DNA of 64,000 nucleotides, taken from contig JAFGCX010000026.1 of assembly GCA_016932415.1 (NCBI GenBank), positions 1 through 64,000 of the forward strand. Reading direction: 5' to 3'. Shown here one piece after another: positions 26,806 to 37,200 of this stretch. Position 1 is the stretch's first letter. Each line of letters starts with the position of its first letter. Below the pieces are notes generated by a model that saw nothing but the letters and a program-made list of their open reading frames with translations, was not told the origin of the DNA and made no database searches. A program made the position numbers and the translations under genes. The DNA is from Candidatus Krumholzibacteriota bacterium (lineage in GTDB: Bacteria > Krumholzibacteriota > Krumholzibacteriia > Krumholzibacteriales > Krumholzibacteriaceae).

Positions 26806-28470
26806 ATGGGATCACGGAAAAACAATTTTATCATCCTTGGTTCTCTCGTCGCAGCGGCGCTTGCCGGGTTGATCATAGTCCAGGTGACATGGCTTAACCA
26901 TGCGTACAACCGGGAACTCGGCGTATTCTCCCGGAATGTGGGAGGGGCCCTCAGCGCAGTCATCAGGAAGATCGAGTCCAACGAGGCATGGGTGATCGTT
27001 AGTAATCTTGTCGTTGACGATTCGGGTAGATCCAGTGAGCGAACGATGAGCTTCAAGATCAAGAAGGGTGATATATTCGAACAAGGAGGTGTGACCCGTG
27101 ACGTGGAAGGTGGTGGCTACAGGTTTCATAATGTTCTTGTCAGCCCCGATTCTACGCGCGGCGAGAGAGGCGGAAAAAAAATTATATTGGATAATGACAG
27201 CTACTCCTACAACATGGAAAACAATTTCATCACGATCATGCTGGTCGATACTGCAGCGGCCGTCGCCGACACGACCATCTTTTCGCAGATGATCGAGGAT
27301 ACACTCCTGTCAGCTTCTACCTCCGCCAGCGATACGATCCCATTCCTTGAGCGACGATATATAATCGAAAAAGTAGTCGAGGAGATGGATGGAAAGAACT
27401 CGGCTGCCGTAACAGACAGAATTGAACCTTCATGGCTCGATTCTGTCATCGCCTGTACTCTCAAAGAAGCAGGGATCGAAACTCCCTATGCTTACGGTAT
27501 AACCATGACCGGGGGAGATTCCATTATCATTGCCATACCGGATGAGTACAGAGACGGGTTATCGAGATCGGAGTTCAGGACGCCGTTGTTTCCTCATGAT
27601 CTTGTCAAAAGGGGAGAACAGCTTGTCCTCTATTTTCCGGAAAAGTCAGGGTATCTTCTCGGACGTGAGAGGGTTTTTCTTGTTGTAGCGCTGCTGTCGA
27701 TCGTCATGCTTGCCGGATGTTTCATATATATCATACGCGCGATGTGGAGGCAAAAGAGGTTTTCCAGGCAAATAGTGGATTTTATTAATAACATGACCCA
27801 CGAATTCAAGACTCCGATCTCGACAGTTGCTATCGCGGGAGAGAACCTTGGGTCGATGGATGAAGGGATTGAGCCGGAGCGGATCAGGAATTACGCGCGT
27901 ATTATTTCCCAGGAAAGCCGGAGGATGAGGCATCAGGTCGAAAAAATACTCGAAATGGCCGCCCTGGAAGAGGGTGATCTTAATCTTTCTCCCGTACGAG
28001 TAGATATCCACACTCTTCTCGAGGGCGTGGTAGATGGTATTTCGGTGAGGATCAATAAGGCGGGTGGACGGATAAACACCGTGTTTTCGGCATTCGATCC
28101 AGGGATAGAAGCGGACCCTACGCATCTCAGCAGCGTTTTTCACAACCTTCTCGATAACGCCCTTAAGTATACTGACGGTGATCCTGTCATAGATATCTCA
28201 ACTGAAGGCGACGAAAAAGTGGTTGTTGTTTCTATAAGGGATAACGGTATCGGGATGCAGAAGGGGGAGTTGCGGAATATTTTCAACAGATATTACCGCG
28301 TCAGCACGGGAGACCTTCATGATGTGAAAGGGTTCGGGCTGGGGCTTTCATACGTCAGGCTCATAGTGGAAGCACACGGAGGTACGGTCGCCGTGACAAG
28401 TTCGCCCGGGAGGGGATCGACCTTCAGGCTGACCCTTCCAAGGGTACTTCGCAAAGAGGATCAGAGATGA
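26806..28470 (+). CDS. Membrane sensor histidine kinase
   Basis: A 554-residue kinase. TM1 (about 7-29) and TM2 (about 288-312) bracket a periplasmic sensor domain of about 260 residues that matches no family I recognise. No HAMP linker is evident. The HisKA motif HEFKTP carries the phospho-acceptor His332. The HATPase part has the N-box DNALKY, G1 DNGIGM and G2 GFGLGLSYV. It overlaps the response regulator gene by ATGA. It is divergent from the PDZ-ABC exporter operon, which is its likely target. Confidence 0.93.
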   Translation: MGSRKNNFIILGSLVAAALAGLIIVQVTWLNHAYNRELGVFSRNVGGALSAVIRKIESNEAWVIVSNLVVDDSGRSSERTMSFKIKKGDIFEQGGVTRDVEGGGYRFHNVLVSPDSTRGERGGKKIILDNDSYSYNMENNFITIMLVDTAAAVADTTIFSQMIEDTLLSASTSASDTIPFLERRYIIEKVVEEMDGKNSAAVTDRIEPSWLDSVIACTLKEAGIETPYAYGITMTGGDSIIIAIPDEYRDGLSRSEFRTPLFPHDLVKRGEQLVLYFPEKSGYLLGRERVFLVVALLSIVMLAGCFIYIIRAMWRQKRFSRQIVDFINNMTHEFKTPISTVAIAGENLGSMDEGIEPERIRNYARIISQESRRMRHQVEKILEMAALEEGDLNLSPVRVDIHTLLEGVVDGISVRINKAGGRINTVFSAFDPGIEADPTHLSSVFHNLLDNALKYTDGDPVIDISTEGDEKVVVVSIRDNGIGMQKGELRNIFNRYYRVSTGDLHDVKGFGLGLSYVRLIVEAHGGTVAVTSSPGRGSTFRLTLPRVLRKEDQR

Positions 28471-29162
28471 AAAAGGTCCGTATACTGCTGGCTGAGGATG
28501 ACCTCAATCTCGGATTCGTGCTGGAGGAATCACTCGAAAGGCAGGGTTACGAGGTCGTAAGGTGTGCCGATGGGACTGAGGCTGGTGAAACTTTCAGGAC
28601 GGGAGATTTCGACCTTCTCATTCTCGATGTGATGATGCCGAAGAAAGACGGGTTCACTCTGGCCAGAGAGATAAGGCGGCTCGACAGCAAGATCCCCGTC
28701 ATCTTTCTTACCGCAAGGTCTCTGAAAGAAGACAGGATCAGGGGATTTAAAACCGGCGGCGACGACTACCTTACAAAACCGTTCAGTATGGAGGAACTGC
28801 TCCTGAGAATACAGGCTGTCCTGCGAAGGACTGCAGGTACAAAAACGGGTTCCGGCTTTAGTAGATATGAGATAGGTGACTATCTTTTCGATCATGACCG
28901 CCGTGAACTATCTTGGGGCGGTTCGATAAAAAAACTGACAGACAAGGAAGCTGATCTACTGGGACTTCTCTGCGAGCGTCTCGAATCGGTACTCGACAGG
29001 GAAACGGCGCTTGGCAGGATCTGGGGAGAGCAGGGATATTTCACATCGCGCAGCATGGATGTCTATATTTCGAAACTTCGAAAACACCTCTCCGGCGATC
29101 CTCGCATCGAGATTATAAACGTCCGCGGCAGGGGTTTCAGGCTTGTCGTAAGGGAAGATTGA
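28467..29162 (+). CDS. OmpR/PhoB-family response regulator
   Basis: A 231-residue regulator. The receiver domain has the acidic pocket EDD near residue 10, phospho-acceptor Asp54 in LILDVMMP, the Thr in FLTARS and the Lys in YLTKPF. The C-terminal winged helix ends with a typical SRSMDVYISKLRKHL recognition-helix region and VRGRGFRL. It partners the kinase encoded just upstream (4-bp overlap). The direct repeat at 26749-26766 is the best candidate binding site. Confidence 0.95.
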   Translation: MKKVRILLAEDDLNLGFVLEESLERQGYEVVRCADGTEAGETFRTGDFDLLILDVMMPKKDGFTLAREIRRLDSKIPVIFLTARSLKEDRIRGFKTGGDDYLTKPFSMEELLLRIQAVLRRTAGTKTGSGFSRYEIGDYLFDHDRRELSWGGSIKKLTDKEADLLGLLCERLESVLDRETALGRIWGEQGYFTSRSMDVYISKLRKHLSGDPRIEIINVRGRGFRLVVRED

Positions 29163-29230
29163 CAGGGGTGTTCAATTCACTTTCCGATTCACCGACCGGA
29201 TTGCCTCGAAAAAAACAATCAATATAACAG

Positions 29231-29258
29231 TTTACTAAAACCATGAATTTGCTAGTAT
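29231..29258 (+). promoter_or_regulatory. Candidate promoter of the EPTP lipoprotein gene
   Basis: TTTACT (29231-29236), a 16-bp spacer and TAGTAT (29253-29258); a shifted -10 GTATAA is also possible. AAAGGAG lies shortly before ATG 29284. Confidence 0.5.
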
Positions 29259-29283
29259 AACGCGAGCGAAAGGAGATAATCAG

Positions 29284-30441
29284 ATGATGAGAAAAATAAC
29301 AATGCTTCTGGCGATAGCAGGCCTTTTATTCTGTTCATGCAGCAAGTCGGACAGTCCAGCGAAACCTGACCCGTCGGATCCGGTCTACAGGTTTTACTTC
29401 AATCAGAATATCAGCACTTCGGGGTGTGCCGATCTCGAATTTTTCACGATCGCGGCTGAATCATACCTGGCTGTGGCGAATTCATGGAATGGCGCAACGG
29501 TCAATATCGATTCAAAGATCTACAGGTGGGCCGATACCATATTCGTCGATTTTCAGTCGATTCCGACGTCCCAGGCATCCGACTGGGAATTTTTCACTAT
29601 AGGTTCGGAATCATACCTCGCCGTCGCTAATCAGAGTATTGTAAGCACGTACAACATCGATTCGAAGATATACCTGTGGGACAGCGCCGGTTTCGTGGAA
29701 TTCCAGTCTATTCCCACAAACGGCGCCTGCGACTGGGAATTCTTTTCTATCGGGGCAGAGTCGTATCTGGCTGTGGCAAACAAGTGTAATGACGCGACGT
29801 CGAACATCGATTCGAAGATATATCGCTGGAATGGAACGGCATTCGAAGAATTCCAGTCGATCCCGACGCACGGCGCCTCCGACTGGGAATTTATTACCGT
29901 AGGAACCGATTACTATCTCGCCGTGGCGAACAGGTTTAACGGTTCCACAGGTAATATCGATTCAATAATATACAGGTGGAACGGTTCGGCGTTCGTCGAT
30001 TTCCAGTCTGTCGCGACAAGCAATGCGGCAGGGTGGGAGGTGTTCGTCATCGACTCGGAGATATACCTTGCCGTGGCTAATTTCAGCGACGACGATTTCA
30101 ATGAAATAGACTCTAAGATATACAGATGGAACGGTTCTACGTTCACTGAGTTTCAATCTGTTCCGACTCAGGGCGCTTCTGACTGGGAGTATTTTTCGAT
30201 CGGCGCGATCTCATTTCTCGCCGTAGCCAATTACAGCAGTGAGATCTCCCGTAATACCGATTCGAAAATATATATATGGAACGAATCGGCCTTCGCAGAA
30301 CACCAGGCCATCGCCACAAGCGGAGCGGTAGACTGGGCATATATGGAAATAGAAGGCGGTCCTTATCTGGGATGCGCCAATCTATACAACGGATCGACAC
30401 ATAATCTCAACTCGATTGTGCTTGAAGGGGTCGAAGAGTGA
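29284..30441 (+). CDS. Lipoprotein with seven EPTP/EAR beta-propeller repeats
   Basis: A 385-residue protein. The lipobox LLFCSC places the lipidated Cys near residue 18. After a short linker, a repeat of about 48 residues occurs seven times, each reading roughly DWEFF-IG-ESYLAVAN...IDSKIYRWNG-FVEFQSIPT. This is the EPTP (epitempin, EAR) repeat, whose seven copies close a seven-bladed beta-propeller in animal LGI1 and VLGR1. The protein should sit on the periplasmic or outer face of the outer membrane and bind proteins or glycans. No enzymatic motif was seen. The downstream CHAT gene is convergent. Confidence 0.88.
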   Translation: MMRKITMLLAIAGLLFCSCSKSDSPAKPDPSDPVYRFYFNQNISTSGCADLEFFTIAAESYLAVANSWNGATVNIDSKIYRWADTIFVDFQSIPTSQASDWEFFTIGSESYLAVANQSIVSTYNIDSKIYLWDSAGFVEFQSIPTNGACDWEFFSIGAESYLAVANKCNDATSNIDSKIYRWNGTAFEEFQSIPTHGASDWEFITVGTDYYLAVANRFNGSTGNIDSIIYRWNGSAFVDFQSVATSNAAGWEVFVIDSEIYLAVANFSDDDFNEIDSKIYRWNGSTFTEFQSVPTQGASDWEYFSIGAISFLAVANYSSEISRNTDSKIYIWNESAFAEHQAIATSGAVDWAYMEIEGGPYLGCANLYNGSTHNLNSIVLEGVEE

Positions 30442-30524
30442 TATCTACAGGGATGGAATGGGAGTTTATTCCCCGGGTGAAAGGATTACCGGGATAAATC
30501 AGGTATAAAGGATCGGGATTTTAA

Positions 30525-33500
30525 TTACCGCCAGTCTCCGATTGCAATGAAGGCGCCCCAGGTCGCAGGATGATCGACTCTCCCTGCCGACCGTATCTCC
30601 CGCAGCTTCTTGAGTTGAGCGTTGCGGATTATAACAGGCATAGTATCGTCCCTTCTTCCATACAGATTGCTCATAATCTCGGCTGTTGCCTGATCTGATA
30701 CTGGCCACAGCGAACTGATGACAGTTCCCGCTCCTGCCATCTGAAAGGCCCGGCGCAGACCGTAAACGCCCTCTCCTTCCTTAACCTCGCCAAGGCCGGT
30801 CTCGCATGCAGACAACACTACCAGTTCAACGCCCCTTAGATCGAGAGTTGATACTTCATAAGCGGTCAGGATCCCATCTTCAGCGCCCGTGTTTTTGCCG
30901 TCCTCCTTTCGGAGCTTCGCGCCGGCAAGGAAAAGTCCGGATTGCAGCAACGGATTTTCGCCGATAACCGCTGCTTCAGACCGGGAGTTTTCCCCGTGTT
31001 CACCACGGAGGCTTTCATGTTTCAGAAAGTACCCGTGAGTGGCAAGATGGATCACCCGGGTACCGGAAGCCTCTGCCTTGAACCGTTCCTCGCTTGCGTC
31101 CAGTCCGAAATGAACCTTGGCCTCCTCATCGGTCATTTTTTTCCACTTTTTTACAATCGCTTCGATTTCGTTCCTGGAAGCCGGCAGTGGACTCAGATCA
31201 ATAGAATTGAAGTCTCCGGTGAATGATCTGGCATCCCGGCTGGCAACAATAACCGGTCCGGTCTGTCCAATTGAATCATGTTTAGAGGGTTGCGGTAGCT
31301 TATTGGCAGGTGAGCCGAAATCCGGGTCCCCCAGAGCAAGTAGTCCTTTTGCCTGATTTGTCTTCCTGCCGTTCAATCGGGTCAGGTCGCGCGCCGAAGA
31401 AAGATAATGCAGCGGCCGGTGTTCGATAAGGTAGGAACCGCTTCGATCGACAAGTCCGGCAAAGGAGACGAGGTTCAACGCTCCATCGGGAGAAATCAAT
31501 ACTGTCGTATCGTCGCCCAGCTGTTTTTCAACCGGTTCCCAGAGTCTGGCGTAAAGTTTCTGGCCAAGTTTTTCGTAGATCCGTTTGTCGAAAGTTGCAG
31601 GTTCTCTTCCCAGTGTTGATTCAATATTCTGGCGATACTGTGTTATGAGCGGTTCCAGCTCGGAGGCCTGCCCGATATCGAAAATCCTGGGTGGTTTACC
31701 GTGAGCAATCAAAAGAGCGAGGTAACGTGGAATCTCATCGGATAAATCAGCAGGGGCGTACGAGTACTTTATATATTCGACGAGTGCGGCTCCTTCCGGC
31801 ACGAGGGAAGCTATTCGCTGAGTATTTATTTTTTCATACTCTCTTTTTTTGCCCTTATCTATACCCTGGCGTAATAGTTCTGCTTCCAATTCACGTGCAT
31901 CGGTGCTCAACGAATCCAGTCTCGCGCGATAGGAATCAGGATCATTCTGGGCCCCCAGAGTGAACAGGTTGGCCAATTCGAATCTCGTAAGTCTGAGCGA
32001 TTCAAACAGCCTCGCTGTTATAGCATCTGTGTCACGAGCAGTTGCCATCTGCGCACGCTCATACATCTGATCGGCAATCTGTCCCTTACTTGATAACAGC
32101 ACATCGAACAATTGCCTTTTTCCCGGCATGATATCGAATCCTGCATCGGCGCAGCAGGTTATATAATTGTCAATGGCAGAGCTACAGGTCTGGGAGTAGG
32201 TCAGAGCATCCTGCTCGGAAAGCACCATCGCGTTTTCCCTGAACATCTCAAGCCACATCAGGCAGTCCTTTTCAGCGTGGTTGATCGCTTCCACGTATCT
32301 TTCCTGTTGTCTTAATGTTATGCACATTGATCTGTGAACGAGGGCCACCGTGGAATGTTTCTCCCCGAACGACTTTTCAACTATCGATAGAGCCTTTTCC
32401 TGCAAAGTCAGCGCTTCTTCATCTCTTCCCTGTCTCAAATAGAGGAATGCGAGCTGGTTCAGATCTGTCGCCAGTGTTGGATAATTACCGCCAAATGATT
32501 TTTCACGGAGTTCGACCACTTCCATAAGGTATTTTTCAGCTTCACCAAACTTTTTCTGGAGCTGAAGTACCACAGCAAGTTCGCTCAGATTATATACGCG
32601 GTTAGGGTGCTCGAGGCCCTGCGCCTTTTCCCTTATCGCCAGCGCCTGCCTGTTCAGCTGCTCAGCCTTAGAGTAATCCCCCCTGTACCTGGCAACGTAT
32701 GCCAGGCCCGTTATTGCCCGGGCTACATCGGGGTGTTCGGGGCCCAGTGATCTTTTCCGAATGTCAAGGACTCGCTGATATAGCCTCTCTGCGTCGTCCA
32801 GTTTGCGTTGAATCAAGTATAACCATGCCATTGAATTCAGAGAAGCCGCCACCATGGGATGTTCAGGTCCGAACAATTTCTCACGAATTGCCAGCGATTC
32901 CCTATAGAACAGCTCCGCCTCTACGAGTTTTGTCTGAAACCCGCAAATCCTTGCGAGATCAGAAAGGGATTGGGCAACCAACTCGTGTTCGTTCCCGAAT
33001 TCCTTTCTCCGAAGCTCGACAGCGCGCCTGTGCATTTCCTCTGATTCGGAATATTTCCCAATTTTTCTGTATACAGATCCGAGCATACTGTAATAGAGAG
33101 CTATATTGCGGTAATCGGATTCGTCGTGTTTCACTTTCAGTTCCAGCGCTTTTACAAAATTCGCTTCGGCTTTTCCATATTTACCCTGCGAGTAATTGAA
33201 ATATCCATAGCGACCTAGCACATCGGGGATCAGTGGAGAACCAGGGTCCAGTTCGGATTCAAAAATAGATATACTCTCTTTATATAAAGAATCAGCAGAC
33301 CCGATCCGGTTTTCCTTATTAGCTATATAAGCAAGATTGACCAATGCGCGTCCTACATCTATATGCCTTCGATACGAATCCTCTTTTCGTAATTGAATGG
33401 TTCTTTCGGACAGGACCTTTGCCTTGTCGAACTCTCCCTTCGACATATGACAGTTGGCCAGATTCTGGAGCATCTGGGATAGTTCCGGGTCATTGTCGCC

Positions 33501-33821
33501 CGAGATCTTCTCTTTGATCTTTACAACACGGGTAATCAAGCTTTCCGCCTGCGCATGATTTCTGAAATAGTGAGGGACTGATTGTTCATCTTTCCACCAT
33601 ATTCTAAGGGCGATTGTCGAATCCGATTTTCCATAGACCGACAGGGCATGGGAAACAGCCATCTCAAGAGCGGTTCTCGCTGAATCGATCTGGCCTTTCA
33701 ATACAAGTGAATCCACGCGGTCAAGGAGTGCCTCTGTTGTCTCGTTTTTTGCCGGAGCAGAGCCATAGACGATAAAAAGACAAAGAAAAAAATACAATAA
33801 GAATGTTTTCGCGAAAGGCAT
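30525..33821 (-). CDS. Exported TPR-CHAT protein (caspase-like peptidase)
   Basis: A 1098-residue protein with an N-terminal signal peptide (FLLYFFLCLFIVYGSA). Residues about 85-560 are tetratricopeptide repeats of the kinesin-light-chain type, with many A/G-x-x-L...RAL-I-EK and GPEHPDVA signatures. The C-terminal CHAT domain (about 780-1098) has a catalytic-type His in HLATHGYF near residue 927 and Cys in LSACETGLG near residue 1003, the His/Cys dyad of caspase-like clan CD peptidases. Export means it is not a cytoplasmic effector of the Craspase or gasdermin type unless the hydrophobic N-terminus is only an anchor. No protease substrate or CRISPR locus is nearby. The substrate is unknown. 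Confidence 0.9.
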   Translation of the reverse strand: MPFAKTFLLYFFLCLFIVYGSAPAKNETTEALLDRVDSLVLKGQIDSARTALEMAVSHALSVYGKSDSTIALRIWWKDEQSVPHYFRNHAQAESLITRVVKIKEKISGDNDPELSQMLQNLANCHMSKGEFDKAKVLSERTIQLRKEDSYRRHIDVGRALVNLAYIANKENRIGSADSLYKESISIFESELDPGSPLIPDVLGRYGYFNYSQGKYGKAEANFVKALELKVKHDESDYRNIALYYSMLGSVYRKIGKYSESEEMHRRAVELRRKEFGNEHELVAQSLSDLARICGFQTKLVEAELFYRESLAIREKLFGPEHPMVAASLNSMAWLYLIQRKLDDAERLYQRVLDIRKRSLGPEHPDVARAITGLAYVARYRGDYSKAEQLNRQALAIREKAQGLEHPNRVYNLSELAVVLQLQKKFGEAEKYLMEVVELREKSFGGNYPTLATDLNQLAFLYLRQGRDEEALTLQEKALSIVEKSFGEKHSTVALVHRSMCITLRQQERYVEAINHAEKDCLMWLEMFRENAMVLSEQDALTYSQTCSSAIDNYITCCADAGFDIMPGKRQLFDVLLSSKGQIADQMYERAQMATARDTDAITARLFESLRLTRFELANLFTLGAQNDPDSYRARLDSLSTDARELEAELLRQGIDKGKKREYEKINTQRIASLVPEGAALVEYIKYSYAPADLSDEIPRYLALLIAHGKPPRIFDIGQASELEPLITQYRQNIESTLGREPATFDKRIYEKLGQKLYARLWEPVEKQLGDDTTVLISPDGALNLVSFAGLVDRSGSYLIEHRPLHYLSSARDLTRLNGRKTNQAKGLLALGDPDFGSPANKLPQPSKHDSIGQTGPVIVASRDARSFTGDFNSIDLSPLPASRNEIEAIVKKWKKMTDEEAKVHFGLDASEERFKAEASGTRVIHLATHGYFLKHESLRGEHGENSRSEAAVIGENPLLQSGLFLAGAKLRKEDGKNTGAEDGILTAYEVSTLDLRGVELVVLSACETGLGEVKEGEGVYGLRRAFQMAGAGTVISSLWPVSDQATAEIMSNLYGRRDDTMPVIIRNAQLKKLREIRSAGRVDHPATWGAFIAIGDWR

Positions 33822-34206
33822 ACTGTGATCCCCTTATATAAACCTCAAGAAAAACCGGGTATTGGAGCAGTATAAACCAGGGAGAATGGCGCATAAACTA
33901 AAATATTCATAGCAGTTCAAGGGAGAATCGATTCTTGGGAATCCGATTTCCTGCTAAAAAAGGGATGATGAGATTCAGATGAAAAAAGCTGCTGTAACTT
34001 TCGTACGATTACTCCGGGACCGGAGGGTCCCGGAGTCCTTTTTGCAGGCAGGAAAATGCTGATAGGTTTCCAGGGTAATACCGGGATTGACTTCTAAGTA
34101 TCTATTTGATAGCATGTCAATAATATTTTACAGATGAACGTTCCTGTTGATCTCTCCGAATACAGGAAATTTCAAATCTTTTACTTTATGTAATTATATT
34201 CAGGTA
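33822..34206. other. Intergenic region with small open frame and terminator
   Basis: This lies between the divergent CHAT and hybrid kinase genes. It holds a 27-codon open frame at 33979-34062, which is doubtful, and a strong terminator hairpin inside it (34011-34043), both on the plus strand. That arrangement would suit a short regulatory RNA or leader transcript. The rest is A+T-rich and should hold the promoters of the two large genes; no site is clear enough to call. Confidence 0.45.
34011..34043 (+). terminator. Strong intrinsic terminator upstream of the hybrid kinase
   Basis: A perfect 11-bp stem ACTCCGGGACC / GGTCCCGGAGT (34011-34021, 34026-34036) with a GGAG loop, then CCTTTTTG. No annotated plus-strand gene ends here, so it must stop a short transcript beginning after about 33830, or act as an attenuator before the kinase gene. 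Confidence 0.75.
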
Positions 34207-37200
34207 ATGATCAAAAATCATAATATTGTAAAAGATTCGCTACGGACAGGATCCGGCTCGCATCGGCCGGTATCTTTTTTGACCCTGCATTTTGTTCGAC
34301 CGGCCCGAAATCTTCTCCGGGCATCTCTCAGTCTGTTCTTCTATCTTCTTCTGACCTTTTCCATACTGGTCGGACTGCTCGCGCCTGCCAAAGCGCGGCA
34401 GTATCCAATCAAGACATATACCGAGGCGGATGGTCTTCCCAGCGCAGGGATCAAATCGATCGCTCAGGACCTTACCGGGAGAATGTGGTTTGCCACCCGT
34501 TCGGGGATAGTCTCTTATGACGGTAAGGATATGACCGTCTATGGAGTCCAGGACGGTCTGCCCGCGCTTGATCACAGCGCGGTCGTTCTCGACCGGCATG
34601 GAGTAGTCTGGGTCCTCTCTTCACGTGGAGTCCTCTCCACATTTGAGAACGGGGTCTGGAGTAGAAGAGCGACGTACAGAAAGATCGATTATTACAGCGA
34701 TCATCACATCCTTATGAGCTCGATGGAGAAAAATGGCAGGACAGAGATCGTATTTACAATGAGTGGAAATGACCTGGTCCTCTACAGCTGCGAAGATAAC
34801 AGCATGATCGATCTGCGTTTTAAGGATATCGAAAGGCCTGTCACTATTTTTGCCATCACGGCAGTCGATAACAGGCTTTTTGTAGCGACTTCAGAAGGAC
34901 TTTTCGACGCTGTCGCAGATTCGCTCGACACCGGTCTGCGCAGGACGGACTGGGCGTCTGATCTGCCTGTATACAGTGTTGTCTATGATGAGAATAATGA
35001 TGTCCTCTGGCTGGCAGGCCGGAGTTGTATTTGCAAGTACAGTGATGGCAGGATTGATTGTTATGATGATATCAAGGAACTCTCCAGGGTTTTCACGGAA
35101 GGTTTTTTTTCGGGAGTGGCAGATAATCTGGGAGGATTTTATTTTGGCCAGACGACAAATCTTTTCAGATTCGATGGAATTGGCTTGATCGAATCGATTG
35201 GAAGGGTAAATGGTCTTGTGGATGACGGAACATCGACGCTCTTCCGGGACAGGGAGGGGAATATCTGGGTCGGAGGGTTGCGGGGACTGTCAAAGATCAC
35301 AAGTCTTCGTTTCACCAGCTACACCAAGGATAACGGGCTTTTCGAGGATGAAGTATCGGTAGTCCTGGAGAGGTCTTCAGGTGATATGGTCCTTGGTCAT
35401 CCCACTGGACTGACTTTTCTTGGTACTGATATGAGGACAATGAAGATAACTTCCAGGCAGGATCTTCACAGGATCCTCGATATGGCGGAAGATGCCTCGG
35501 GAGCGTTATGGATCGCGGCGAGTTATTCGGGACTGGTAAGACTCGATCTGGATGGAAAGAGGACTGATTACGGAGTCGAGTGCGGTTTCGAATTGCCTGT
35601 CACTTCCGTCCTCTTCGATCGAGAGGGGCGTCTCTGGACAGGAGGAATGAATCATCTTTTCCTGTATGAATCCGGAGAATTCGTACCTTTCCCCTTGCCG
35701 GAAGCATCTGTAAAAAGGCCTGTTTTTATCAAGCGGTTGTTTGAGTCTGATGATGGTACTATTTATTTGGCGACAAGTACGACCGGCATTTATTCCATCA
35801 AGGATGGAGACGCGAAGAATATCAACGTCTCTGATAATCAATCGGGCGATAATGTATATTCAATATACAAGACCGATGAAGGCACGATCTTTGCGGGAAC
35901 AGGAGATGGACTCTACGCCGGAAGAGGCGGTGAATTCGAAGAAAGCTTATCTCCCCTGCCTGAGATCGACCGCCCCGTTTATTTTATAATAAAAGATCAA
36001 CAGGAGAGAATATGGTTCGGAACAGATAACGGGGTCTTCCGGTGGAGTGGAGAGAGTCTTGATTATCTCACAGTCGAGGATGGACTGGTCGGCAGGGAAA
36101 CCAACAGGGCTGCCGGACTTGTCGACATGAATGGAGACGTATGGATTGGGACAGATCGTGGAGTCTCGGTCTATCGTGAACAATACGATGTGCAGAGTGA
36201 TATCACTCCCCTGGTAGAACTTGTTTCTTTGGAGGCGTCGGGGAGGGAATATCCACTGACTGAACCAATCGAACTCGATCATGAAAACAGATCGTTCACT
36301 ATCAATTTTCGCGTACTGTCTTTCGTCAATGAGAAGAAAAACAGGATAAAAAGCCGGCTGGAAGGTTATGAATCCGACTGGCTCGATCCATATATATCGC
36401 CACAGCAACAGATACGTTATACTAATCTCCCGGCCGGAAAATACAGGTTTCATATAATGGCTGCTGGATATGAACAGTCCTGGAGCGACGTGATAAGTTC
36501 TCCCGTTATTAAGATCAAGAAACCTTTCTGGGCCGAGATATGGTTTATCATACTTGCAGTTCTGACAGTGATCCTGTTCGTTCTGTTTGTTTCAGGCTAC
36601 ATCCTTCAGCGCAGATCTGCCGGTTGGCTCAAACGGGAAGTCGAAAGAAGAGTCGAGGAAATGAAGATGGTCGAGAAGGAACTTGCCAGCGCTCGGCAGA
36701 TGAAATCGATCGGAGTGCTCGCCGGAGGGATCGCCCATGATTTCAACAATTTTCTAGCTGCCATGATAGGAAATCTTTCGATGCTTGAGATATCGACCGA
36801 CCTGACGCCAAGGGACAGGGAACTCGCTTCGGAAGTCCTGCAGGCGGCCGAGAGGTCGAAGTCGCTGACAAAGCAACTTTTGACTTTTTCGCAAGGTGGC
36901 GCTCCGGTACTGCAACCGGGAGATATCAGGGATGTGATCAGGGATACGGCCACATTTATACTCAAGGGAACGAATTCGGTCTGTTCATTTGAATTCGCGG
37001 ATGATCTGAAGAAAGTCGAAATGGATCCCGATCAGATCAGCCAGGTGATCGATAATCTCCTGTTGAACGCCCGCCAGGCTATGCCTGGCGGAGGAACCGT
37101 GATTATAAGAGCGGAGAACTATGATCATAAACGAGGCACTGGCAGGCACCGACTGCTGGAAATCGGCGAGTACGTGAAAATAGAGATCGAAGATGAAGGC

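Noticed and set aside
30525-33821. CHAT-TPR protein as the protease of a type III-E CRISPR (Craspase) or a cytoplasmic death effector
   Set aside because: There is a signal peptide, no CRISPR array and no cas gene in the window.
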